17,373 bases of DNA from Enterocola sp045654205 (lineage in GTDB: Bacteria; Bacteroidota; Bacteroidia; Bacteroidales; Paludibacteraceae). Shown here in pieces: positions 12,106 to 17,373 of the stretch. Where the stretch lies: the NCBI GenBank assembly GCA_045654205.1, contig JAZOMZ010000019.1, positions 1-17,373 of the forward strand. Reading direction: 5' to 3'. The position numbers were made by a program, and so were the translations under genes. Within the stretch, counting starts at the first letter, position 1. Each line of letters starts with the position of its first letter. The notes under the pieces were generated by a model. The model was not told the origin of the DNA and did not search any database. It was given only the letters and a program-made list of their open reading frames with translations.

Positions 12106-12591
12106 ATGATAATTATGGAAATAGTCGATGTTGAAAGATTATATAAGCAACAATCACGGGTGCGAACTATACGAAATCTTCAAGCCGATATTGACGTTAT
12201 TTCTAGTAAATTGAGTTCACCCGGAAGCGTTAAATTAACAGATATGCCAAGAAATCAAACCCGCTTTGATAAAGTAGGGATGTTGATTACAAGAAAAATT
12301 GAAAAAGAAAAATGGCTTAATAAGCTAATGGATGAGGCAGCTTCTGAAGGCGCTATCCTAGAGGGGGTTATTAACAGTATATCGAACCTCCCTGAACCGG
12401 CGCAAGGGGCAAGTAATTCAGTTTATCAAGACCTTCTTAGATACCATTACTTAAACGATTTGAGTATGAAAGAAATCCTTGAACTGATGGACGTTGACGA
12501 AACGTCAGATAGTTACGAGTCACAATTAAGGCTATTGTATTCGAGAAGATACGATGCGTTGCAAAAGTTTATTAAATGTCAAAAATCATAG
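12106..12591 (+). CDS. Phage regulator of the DUF1492/ArpU/RinA type
   Basis: 161 residues from the ATG at 12106, 5 bases after AGAGAGGG. It is helical throughout: a charged helix (RLYKQQSRVRTIRNLQADID), a second (TRKIEKEKWLNKLMDEA), then EGVINSISNLP, and a C-terminal part (VYQDLLRYHYLNDLSMKEILELMDVDETSDSYESQLRLLYSRRYDALQKFI) that resembles sigma-70 region 4 in size and pattern. DUF1492, ArpU and RinA proteins share this layout and activate late promoters or control transcription of the structural genes in Gram-positive phages. Its gene is followed directly by the row of terminator hairpins, which fits a protein of transcription control. Confidence 0.6.
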   Translation: MIIMEIVDVERLYKQQSRVRTIRNLQADIDVISSKLSSPGSVKLTDMPRNQTRFDKVGMLITRKIEKEKWLNKLMDEAASEGAILEGVINSISNLPEPAQGASNSVYQDLLRYHYLNDLSMKEILELMDVDETSDSYESQLRLLYSRRYDALQKFIKCQKS

Positions 12592-12613
12592 CTCTCTCCT
12601 CTAAAAGAGCAAC

Positions 12614-12641
12614 AGGGGCTTTAAATACCCCTTTTTATTTT
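12614..12641 (+). terminator. Tandem terminator 1 of 5
   Basis: AGGGG (12614-12618) and CCCCT (12628-12632) enclose a 9-base loop, followed by a T-rich tail (12632-12641). It lies 22 bases past the regulator gene. A small hairpin GCTCT/AGAGC precedes it without a T run. This is the first of five such structures in the 350-base gap 12592-12941. Confidence 0.75.
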
Positions 12642-12655
12642 TACTTATTCTCATT

Positions 12656-12710
12656 GGGTGGCACACACAAAAGACCGACAGGAATACACTTCCCAAACCA
12701 CCCTTTTTTT
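12656..12710 (+). terminator. Tandem terminator 2 of 5, long loop
   Basis: GGGTGG (12656-12661) pairs with CCACCC (12698-12703) across a 36-base loop, followed by seven Ts (12704-12710). The loop can form an inner GGAA/TTCC hairpin. A loop this long is unusual for an intrinsic terminator. Confidence 0.6.
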
Positions 12711-12731
12711 AATTTTGGATACTTCATTTTT

Positions 12732-12786
12732 CGGGGCTGAATTAAATAACCTTTTGTACAGAACACGCGCATAGCCCCGTTTTTTT
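12732..12786 (+). terminator. Tandem terminator 3 of 5, long loop
   Basis: CGGGGCT (12732-12738) pairs with AGCCCCG (12773-12779) across a 34-base loop, followed by seven Ts (12780-12786). The stem is perfect and GC-rich, unlike the AT-rich loop. Confidence 0.6.
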
Positions 12787-12805
12787 AAGATTATCCCATG
12801 TGTGT

Positions 12806-12874
12806 GAGGGCGAAAAACTCCTGAATATTGTATATAAACACAAATAATAAAATCCATATCGCCCTCTTTTTTTT
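12806..12874 (+). terminator. Tandem terminator 4 of 5, long loop
   Basis: GAGGGCGA (12806-12813) pairs with TCGCCCTC (12859-12866) across a 45-base AT-rich loop, followed by eight Ts (12867-12874). The stem is perfect over 8 base pairs. Confidence 0.6.
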
Positions 12875-12897
12875 AAAACTTAAAAACTCTCATATCC

Positions 12898-12923
12898 GGG
12901 GCGCAAAAAGCGCCTCTTTTTTT
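12898..12923 (+). terminator. Tandem terminator 5 of 5
   Basis: GGGGCGC (12898-12904) pairs with GCGCCTC (12910-12916), one G-T pair, around a 5-base A loop, followed by seven Ts (12917-12923). This is a compact, strong terminator placed just before the AAAGGAG site of the next gene. Confidence 0.85.
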
Positions 12924-12941
12924 AGAAAGGAGAACCCAATA

Positions 12942-13121
12942 ATGGCAATCTTATTTTTCACAATTTATTTTTCAATTGTTATCGCAATAGGTGATTTTAT
13001 AGAAAGGAAGAGAAATGTTAGAACTAGAAGAATATCTCGACCATCAATGCAAGGTCGTTGCAAGTCACGCGTTCCACGTATTAACCAAGGGCAACCCTAT
13101 CCCGCCTTTTATGTGTCTTAG
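12942..13121 (+). CDS. Small membrane protein overlapping the next gene
   Basis: 59 residues from the ATG at 12942, with AAAGGAG about 10 bases before it. Residues 1-20 form a hydrophobic span (MAILFFTIYFSIVIAIGDFI), then ERKRN and a basic tail rich in Arg, Ser, Gly and Pro. From residue 25 on, the frame lies wholly across the start of the gene at 13015, in another frame, for 107 bases. The span and ribosome site support a real protein; the tail may be shaped only by the other frame. It could be a membrane-anchored early protein. No family is recognised. Confidence 0.5.
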   Translation: MAILFFTIYFSIVIAIGDFIERKRNVRTRRISRPSMQGRCKSRVPRINQGQPYPAFYVS

Positions 13122-13215
13122 AGAACTAAAAATGGCAAAGAACTTCGCAAACAATTTGCGCAAAGTAGGTTTAATCCCTGATTTTTATGCTCGCATTATG
13201 GAGGGTAAAGTATGA
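13015..13215 (+). CDS. 66-aa early protein, unknown function
   Basis: The ATG at 13015 follows GAAAGGAAGAG. Residues (LEEYLDHQCKVVASHAFHVLTKGNPIPPF, then CLRELKMAKNFANNLRKVGLIPDFYARIMEGKV) suggest a compact helical protein with two Cys and no membrane span. The stop overlaps the next start (ATGA). Its place upstream of the recombination cassette and its good start site support coding. I do not recognise the family. Confidence 0.6.
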   Translation: MLELEEYLDHQCKVVASHAFHVLTKGNPIPPFMCLRELKMAKNFANNLRKVGLIPDFYARIMEGKV

Positions 13216-13388
13216 GCGGGGGCGAATATATCATGGATAACCACGACCCCGAGAACTACAGTTCTCACTGGGAGCGTTGCATAAAGGTCGGATTATTCAA
13301 CCTAGAGGAAGTAAAGGAAATCTTTAACCGCGGACTTGTTACAGAAGATGAGTATTATTTTGCGGTTGAGTATTTAACTGAGGTGTAG
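13212..13388 (+). CDS. 58-aa acidic early protein, unknown function
   Basis: From the ATG at 13212 (ATGA overlap with the previous stop, GAGGGTAAAG site before it) to TAG at 13386-13388. The protein is acidic: YIMDNHDPENYSSHWERCIK, then VGLFNLEEVKEIFNRGLVTEDEYYFAVEYLTEV. The second half looks like a small two-helix module (EEVKEIFNRG, EDEYYFAVEYL) of the kind that occurs as short linker domains in phage proteins. It ends two bases before the exonuclease gene. No function is assigned. Confidence 0.65.
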   Translation: MSGGEYIMDNHDPENYSSHWERCIKVGLFNLEEVKEIFNRGLVTEDEYYFAVEYLTEV

Positions 13389-13390
13389 AA

Positions 13391-14293
13391 ATGGCATTTA
13401 CGCAAGAAGAACGAATGCAATATATCGGGGGTTCTGATGTTGCTGCCATTATGGGGCAGAGCAGATGGAAAACCCCATATCGTTTATGGGCTGAGAAAAC
13501 AGGAAATATTAAGGTTCCGGATTTGTCTAACAACGAAGCTATTGAGATGGGAAACCGATTAGAGCAGTTAGTCGCTGATATTTTCAGCGAAAAAACAGGC
13601 AAAACAGTAAGGCGAGCGCCTAAGATGTACCGACATCCTGAATATCCCTTCTTAGTTGCAAACATTGACCGTTTGATAGTAGGCGGGAATGAGCTTCTAG
13701 AGTGCAAAACGTGTTCGGCTTACAAGCTTGAAGAATGGGAGAATAAAATCCCCCGCGAGTATGTCCTTCAGGTTATTTGGTACTTAGGAATTACAGGCAG
13801 AAAAAGAGGGTGGATTGCTTGTTTAATCGGTGGTCAAAAGTTCGATTATAAGCCGATTGATTTTGACCAAGAGCTTTTTGACTTAATGCTCGAAAAAGCC
13901 CTGAAGTTTTGGGATATGGTTCAAAACAAAGTACCGCCTTTAATATTGCCTGAGGATGATGAAACCCTCGCAGAGCTTTATCCAGAACATACAGAGGATT
14001 TAATCGAAATCCAAGAAATGAATGATAGAGTTGCTTATTTGCAAGAAATCAAGATGCATATTGAAGAAATGACGAAGGAAAAACGAGAGATTGAAACTGA
14101 ATTAAAAACGTTGATAAAGGACAAAGCTGGAGTATTGACAGATAAATACAAAATCACTTGGAAATCGCAAATTTCAAAGCGGGTTAATCCAGTGATTTTA
14201 AATTTATTAATTAAAAGCCCAAAATTGAAACAAAAATATGTAAAAGAGAGTGCAAGTCGTGTGATGCGAATTGCAAAGAGAAAGGAGAAATAA
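13391..14293 (+). CDS. YqaJ-type viral recombinase exonuclease
   Basis: 300 residues. The YqaJ domain covers about 8-160: RMQYIGGSDVAAIMGQS (GGSD at 13-16), MGNRLEQLVADIF (Glu58), LVANIDRLI (Asp93), ELLECKTC (Glu104, Lys106) and EYVLQVIWYL (Gln127). This is the lambda-exonuclease-type fold of the PD-(D/E)XK superfamily, a 5'-3' exonuclease that makes 3' single strands for annealing. Residues 205-240 are a charged helix (EIQEMNDRVAYLQEIKMHIEEMTKEKREIETELK), and the basic C-terminal part (240-300) is common to longer YqaJ proteins. The partner annealing protein starts 3 bases after the stop, the usual arrangement of such two-gene recombination systems. Confidence 0.9.
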   Translation: MAFTQEERMQYIGGSDVAAIMGQSRWKTPYRLWAEKTGNIKVPDLSNNEAIEMGNRLEQLVADIFSEKTGKTVRRAPKMYRHPEYPFLVANIDRLIVGGNELLECKTCSAYKLEEWENKIPREYVLQVIWYLGITGRKRGWIACLIGGQKFDYKPIDFDQELFDLMLEKALKFWDMVQNKVPPLILPEDDETLAELYPEHTEDLIEIQEMNDRVAYLQEIKMHIEEMTKEKREIETELKTLIKDKAGVLTDKYKITWKSQISKRVNPVILNLLIKSPKLKQKYVKESASRVMRIAKRKEK

Positions 14294-14295
14294 CA

Positions 14296-15111
14296 ATGCA
14301 AGAATTGGCAGTAACAAGTCAAAGCCCATTGACGTTGATTCAAGACATTGACGTAAAGGCGGTTGAAACAACAGTTTTGAAGGTTAGAACCTTACAGAGT
14401 ACATTAAAGAACATCCTAACAGATGGACACGATTATGGGAAAATTCCTGGATGCGGTGACAAGGCAACTTTATTAAAGCCAGGGGCGGAGAAAATCCTAA
14501 TGGCAATGGGAATAACCTCAACTTATGAGCTTGTAGAACATACAGAAAAGTTTGATGGGTTAGGGTTCTTCGCTTATACCGTTAAATGTATCTTGAACAA
14601 AAACGGCATCAAGATTACAGAAGGTTTAGGACACGCAAACTCTAAGGAAAAGAAATGGGCTTTAGAGTACGTTTATGAAAAAGATTTGCCAGAAGGTATT
14701 GATAAGGACCTTTTAAGAAAGAAAAAGATTGAAACATCTAAAGGCACTTTCTACAAGTACGAAGTGGAGGCGGATGCGAATAGTAAGGCTAACACAATCT
14801 TGAAAATGGCTAAGAAAAGAGCGCAAATAGATGCAGTTCTATCAGTAGCGAGTTTATCAGAAATCTTTACACAAGATTTTGACGACCTTCCACAAGAGGA
14901 AGAACCAACAACAAAGGCGACAGTTGATAAGGTTAAGGAAAACGTAAAGAAGGCAACTGCTGAATATTCATGTTCAGGTTGTGGCGCCGGCATAAGTCAA
15001 AAAATCAACGACTATTCAATAAGCAAATACGGCCAACCGCTTTGTATGGATTGCCAAAAGCAAGCAAGCCAAGCACCGGCAAGCGTTACTGAAGAAGAAG
15101 TCGCATTCTAG
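14296..15111 (+). CDS. Probable single-strand annealing protein with C-terminal zinc finger
   Basis: 271 residues with AAGGAG overlapping the previous stop. Residues 20-195 form the core: MKDG-like LTDGHDYGKIPGCGDKATLLKPGAEKIL (about 41-68), a beta region (FFAYTVKCILNKNGIKITEGLGHANSKEKKW), then ANTILKMAKKRAQIDAVLSVASLSEIFTQD (165-194). This pattern is common in Firmicutes-type phages next to YqaJ or RusA. The 'KMAKKRA..DAVL' helix resembles the Rad52/Erf class, so I infer an annealing role. Residues 225-255 contain CSGCG and CMDC, a zinc finger after a flexible linker (PTTKATVDKVKENVKKATA). Location after the exonuclease supports the role, but a search is needed to confirm the family. Confidence 0.6.
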   Translation: MQELAVTSQSPLTLIQDIDVKAVETTVLKVRTLQSTLKNILTDGHDYGKIPGCGDKATLLKPGAEKILMAMGITSTYELVEHTEKFDGLGFFAYTVKCILNKNGIKITEGLGHANSKEKKWALEYVYEKDLPEGIDKDLLRKKKIETSKGTFYKYEVEADANSKANTILKMAKKRAQIDAVLSVASLSEIFTQDFDDLPQEEEPTTKATVDKVKENVKKATAEYSCSGCGAGISQKINDYSISKYGQPLCMDCQKQASQAPASVTEEEVAF

Positions 15112-15147
15112 AGTTAAACAATGCAATACAAAAGAAAAGGAGTAAAA

Positions 15148-15669
15148 ATGACAAAAGAGAAAACAGAAGGAAAGATTAACATTACCGCTATTAACAAAAT
15201 CAAGGTTAATAACGACAAAACAGCCGTTATTAGTTATGTTCAATCGGGGGATTTATCCTCTAGCGAAGTAGTCTTTACCGGTAAAGAAAAGGTTACCGAT
15301 GAATTTTACAAAAAGTTTCAAGAGAATGTTGAAGGGTTCATCGGTTGCGTTCCAACGCTAGGCAAAGACAGCGCAAATATTTCAATGAATGCTATCAAAT
15401 TTGATTATGGAAAAAATAACGGCAGACTCAGAAATGCGCTTTACTCCGTGAAATATGCTTTTAATAATTCAAACAATGCGGTTTTAAACATATCAACACC
15501 GTTATTGCCGATTTATCAAGATGATTTTGACGAGAAAACATTCTGTATATCTGGCAAGCATGAACAACTATTGCATGAAACAATCGAATTGGCAAAGGCT
15601 TATATAAACGGCGACACGGCGACAGTTCAAACAAAATTAAATCTAGTTGTAGACAACAAGGAGGGTTAA
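15148..15669 (+). CDS. Recombination-cassette companion protein, unknown role
   Basis: 173 residues from the ATG at 15148, 5 bases after AAAAGGAG; an in-frame ATG at 15121 lacks such a site. The pattern KINITAINKIKVNNDKTAVISY, DEFYKKFQENVEGFIG, ISMNAIKFDYGKNNGRLRNALYSVKYAFNNSNNAVLNISTPLLP, then ETIELAKAYINGDTA is that of a small phage family I have seen beside RusA and YqaJ genes; I know no biochemical function for it. It looks like a beta-rich domain with a final helix. The stop lies in the loop of a terminator hairpin. Confidence 0.65.
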   Translation: MTKEKTEGKINITAINKIKVNNDKTAVISYVQSGDLSSSEVVFTGKEKVTDEFYKKFQENVEGFIGCVPTLGKDSANISMNAIKFDYGKNNGRLRNALYSVKYAFNNSNNAVLNISTPLLPIYQDDFDEKTFCISGKHEQLLHETIELAKAYINGDTATVQTKLNLVVDNKEG

Positions 15670-15684
15670 ACCCCTCCTTTTTTT
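15658..15684 (+). terminator. Terminator overlapping the companion gene's stop codon
   Basis: AAGGAGGG (15658-15665) pairs perfectly with CCCTCCTT (15672-15679) around a 6-base loop containing the stop, with seven Ts (15678-15684). Translating ribosomes would cover it, so termination and translation should interfere, a possible polarity control before RusA. Confidence 0.8.
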
Positions 15685-15701
15685 AAGGGAGCGATTAAGA
15701 A

Positions 15702-16133
15702 ATGATTACATTCACATTACCAATTAAACCAGTCACTAAGAAAAATTCAGGGCAGATAATCACAAACCCAAGGACAGGGCGACCGTTTCTAATCCCTTCA
15801 ACGCAATATAAGCATTTTGAGAAGGAATGTTTACCGTATCTTTACCGAGTGAAGCAACAAACCGGAGTGGTTGATTACCCCGTTAATATACAATGTATTT
15901 TCTACATGGATGCAAGGCGCAAGGTTGATTTATCCAACCTTTTGAACGCCGTTGATGATGCGATGGTTAAATCGGGCCTAATCTTGGACGATAACCGCGA
16001 CATTATAGCCGGCCACGATGGCAGCAGAGTTTATCACGATAATATCAACCCAAGAATTGAATTAACAATAACAGAGTTAAAAGATTACGTTCAATGGAAA
16101 GATACAAAAAATGTTCAAACGAACTTGTTTTAA
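15702..16133 (+). CDS. rusA: RusA-type Holliday junction resolvase
   Basis: 143 residues with an AAGGGAG site. The RusA motifs are present: an N-terminal strand (ITFTLPIKPVTKKNS), Asp70 at the end of a beta strand, KVDLSNLLNAVDDAMVKSGLILDDN with Asp76, Asp85/86 and Asp96/97, and a final strand (IELTITEL). The acidic cluster binds the magnesium ions for cutting four-way junctions. It completes the cassette of exonuclease, annealing protein and resolvase. Its mRNA passes the terminator at 15658-15684. Length is close to the usual 120 or so, with a short extra C-terminus. Confidence 0.9.
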   Translation: MITFTLPIKPVTKKNSGQIITNPRTGRPFLIPSTQYKHFEKECLPYLYRVKQQTGVVDYPVNIQCIFYMDARRKVDLSNLLNAVDDAMVKSGLILDDNRDIIAGHDGSRVYHDNINPRIELTITELKDYVQWKDTKNVQTNLF

Positions 16134-16168
16134 AAATCAATTTCAGGCGCGCCAGATTGCCCGATTTT
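16133..16168. repeat. Inverted repeat around a GC palindrome
   Basis: GGCGCGCC (16146-16153), an 8-base all-GC palindrome, sits in an AT-rich gap and is flanked by AAAATC (16133-16138) and GATTTT (16163-16168). It may be a protein binding site; there is no other evidence for a function. Confidence 0.3.
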
Positions 16169-16176
16169 GAGAGATT

Positions 16177-16215
16177 AACCCTTAAGAGATATAAACTATC
16201 GTTTGAGGGTTTTTT
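16177..16215 (+). terminator. Long-loop terminator after rusA
   Basis: AACCCT (16177-16182) pairs with AGGGTT (16206-16211) across a 23-base loop, followed by Ts to 16215. An outer GCCC/GGGC pair (16159-16162 with 16219-16222) may add to it. It has the same long-loop form as terminators 2-4 near 12650-12870. Confidence 0.6.
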
Positions 16216-16260
16216 AATGGGCTTAAAAACGATTTTGACGATTTAGGAAAGGAAAGAGTA

Positions 16261-16443
16261 ATGAGATATTCAGGCTGTAAAAGTTGTATGAATTATAGAG
16301 AAGAAAATATTTGGGGGAACTTTGTTCAATATTGCGCTGGCAATGTGCATAACCCTTTGAAATGTGTTTTAAGAGAAAGGGTACTTGACCCTTATTGGGA
16401 AGAGTTCTTCAACGCAACTTGTGAGAGGTATAGAAAGGGGTAA
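16261..16443 (+). CDS. Cys-rich 60-aa early protein
   Basis: A GGAAAGG site precedes the ATG. Six cysteines are arranged as CKSC at 5-8, then single Cys at about 25, 35 and 54 (YCAG, LKCVL, ATCERY), with Trp and Tyr rich stretches between. A zinc-binding fold is likely. Small Cys-rich early proteins of this kind are common in phage right arms and have no known function. The gene overlaps nothing and leads a cluster of small genes reaching the end of the window. Confidence 0.6.
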   Translation: MRYSGCKSCMNYREENIWGNFVQYCAGNVHNPLKCVLRERVLDPYWEEFFNATCERYRKG

Positions 16444-16446
16444 ATA

Positions 16447-16671
16447 ATGGCAGTTATTAATAAACCTAGTGAAATAACAGAACAATCAATGTTTATTGAC
16501 AATATCAACTTAGTTAAAGCAAGTTTAGAAAAAAGTTATTGGGAAACAGAAATTAAATTTACAGATGATAGAATCAAAGTTTTTCTTTTAGAAGCGGTAA
16601 ACGAAAAGCTAAAAGTAGAAAAACAGAAGCTTTCTGAATTGGTTAAAAAAGAGGTAGAAAATGCAAGATAG
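16447..16671 (+). CDS. 74-aa early protein, unknown function
   Basis: The ATG follows GAAAGGGG by about 6 bases and is 4 bases past the previous stop. It is helical and charged: ITEQSMFIDNINLVKASLEKSYWETEIKFTDDRIK, then VFLLEAVNEKLKVEKQKLSELVKKEVENAR, the second part a probable coiled coil. There is no hydrophobic span or cysteine. It overlaps the next gene by 11 bases. No family is recognised. Confidence 0.55.
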   Translation: MAVINKPSEITEQSMFIDNINLVKASLEKSYWETEIKFTDDRIKVFLLEAVNEKLKVEKQKLSELVKKEVENAR

Positions 16672-17128
16672 ATTTAGATTTAGAATTTGGAACGGAAGCG
16701 AAATGCACTATAACGATTTTGTGGTTACGGCAACTGGTTATATTGCAAAACTGCAACCACTTTATAACGTGGAATTTGACGACAATAATGATGAATGCGA
16801 AGTTCTATCAAACGATGAATTTATGATTAATAACAAAGACTTAGAGCTTGATAAATCTGCTATTGTAATGCAATGCACAGGCTTAAAAGACAAAAACGGC
16901 AAGCTGATTTATGAGGGGGATGTGATAGACGTCCCTTGTGGTAAATTTTTAATCCAATATTGCGATAAATGCAAATCTTTTCAATGTTTTTGTAAGGTTT
17001 CTTGGATAAAGGAGTTATATTGCTTTGCTTGTGAGGGTGATTATAATTGGTTTGACCTATTAGACGATTTAGAAGATTGCGATGTAATCGGCAATATCTA
17101 CGAAAATCCGGAGCTGTTGGAGGGGTAA
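16661..17128 (+). CDS. YopX-family phage protein
   Basis: 155 residues with a start inside the end of the previous gene, preceded by AGAGGTAG. The YopX fold is visible in the order RFRIWNGSEMHY (N-terminus), the later KSAIVMQCTGLKDKNGKLIYEGDVIDVP (GLKDKNGKLIYEGDVI is the family hallmark) and the ending IGNIYENPELL. Cys-rich central residues (CDKCKSFQCFCK) are an addition within the family's usual variable region. YopX proteins are frequent in phage early regions and form oligomers of unknown purpose. Assignment is secure from the hallmark motif. Confidence 0.85.
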   Translation: MQDRFRFRIWNGSEMHYNDFVVTATGYIAKLQPLYNVEFDDNNDECEVLSNDEFMINNKDLELDKSAIVMQCTGLKDKNGKLIYEGDVIDVPCGKFLIQYCDKCKSFQCFCKVSWIKELYCFACEGDYNWFDLLDDLEDCDVIGNIYENPELLEG

Positions 17129-17129
17129 T

Positions 17130-17297
17130 ATGAGAGAGGTCACATTAACATATTTTTGCCCTAATTGCAATACAGTTTTATTTTTCAAACAGTATATACC
17201 TAAAGAATTTACTTGTTTAGGGTGCAATTCTGCTTATACTTCGGCAGATGCTTTTTTAGCTGTAGAAAAGGAAAAAGAGCGACAAAATAACAAATAA
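17130..17297 (+). CDS. 55-aa zinc-ribbon-like protein
   Basis: ATG at 17130, directly after the YopX stop with a GGAGGGG site, to TAA at 17295-17297. Residues: YFCPNCNTVLFF, then FTCLGCNSAYTSADAF, giving the pattern C10-x2-C13 and C29-x2-C32, a compact zinc ribbon. The end (EKEKERQNNK) is charged. It may bind nucleic acid or a protein partner. Small zinc-ribbon proteins of this sort are common in phages. Confidence 0.65.
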   Translation: MREVTLTYFCPNCNTVLFFKQYIPKEFTCLGCNSAYTSADAFLAVEKEKERQNNK

Positions 17298-17339
17298 GTT
17301 ATAAAACAAAAGAAAAATAATAACAGAAAGGTTATAACA

Positions 17340-17373
17340 ATGACAGTAGCACAATTAACAACAATAATATTTG
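17340..17373 (+). CDS. Start of a further gene, cut by the window edge
   Basis: An AGAAAGG site is followed by ATG at 17340 and an open frame reading MTVAQLTTIIF to the last base. Only 11 full codons are visible, so the product cannot be named. The spacing and ribosome site suggest it continues the same operon. Confidence 0.5.
   Translation, partial: MTVAQLTTIIF

Noticed and set aside
12651..12857. Minus-strand 68-codon frame across the terminator array.
   Set aside because: It is created by the stems and T runs, has no ribosome site, and its residues are patternless.
1..17373. CRISPR array, tRNA, rRNA or insertion sequence.
   Set aside because: No regular spacer-length direct repeats, no tRNA cloverleaf or CCA-type end that I could trace, and no transposase or IS terminal repeats were seen; the DnaC-like ATPase is paired with a replisome organiser, not an IS transposase.

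Overview
The window reads as the genome of a temperate, tailed (Caudoviricetes-type) bacteriophage, AT-rich throughout and with strong Shine-Dalgarno sites. It holds tail-fibre, lysis, integration, immunity and early replication/recombination genes and no housekeeping genes. The host cannot be proven from the sequence. From memory only, the membrane-tethered helix-turn-helix protein (4157-4813), the winged-helix protein (5115-5864) and the HNH-like protein (1770-2147) resemble proteins from gut Gastranaerophilales (Melainabacteria). The Sec-secreted nuclease-like protein also fits a host with a periplasm. Treat this host guess as tentative.

Layout. (1) 1-3900, plus strand: end of a receptor-binding tail fibre, a small tail-linked protein, an HNH-like protein, a 65-aa protein, a structured RNA region that can sequester a ribosome binding site, a DUF1353 protein, a membrane/coiled-coil protein (holin candidate) and an amidase endolysin, closed by a strong terminator. 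(2) 4157-5864: a divergent pair, a membrane-anchored HTH protein (minus) and a winged-helix replication/regulatory protein (plus) with a long folded leader. (3) 5890-9669, minus strand: large serine integrase, a 51-aa basic protein before it, a cargo operon (XRE regulator, DUF4236 membrane protein, secreted nuclease-like protein), then an ImmA/IrrE-like peptidase and the CI-type repressor. (4) 9670-9905: immunity control region with divergent promoters and two matching 15-bp operators. (5) 9906-17373, plus strand, early operon: Cro-like protein, a 48-aa protein, a roughly 220-nt structured leader, replisome organiser with an iteron cluster inside it, DnaC-type helicase loader, a DUF1492/ArpU-like regulator, a run of five tandem terminator hairpins, small proteins, YqaJ-type exonuclease, a probable annealing protein with a C-terminal zinc finger, a companion protein, RusA resolvase, then small Cys-rich and YopX-type proteins.

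How it fits together. CI/ImmA against Cro sets lysis or lysogeny at 9670-9905. The serine integrase handles integration, and the 51-aa protein is a candidate directionality factor. Organiser plus loader start replication at the iterons. YqaJ, the annealing protein and RusA form a recombination set. Lysis and integrase modules are contiguous, which suggests the circular or replicating form with attP intact, or an integration site outside this window.

The most unusual features are RNA-level: the five-terminator array (12614-12923) and three leaders with mutually exclusive helices (2370-2552, 5005-5097, 10287-10510). With few promoters visible inside the early operon, they suggest control by antitermination and conditional RNA folding.
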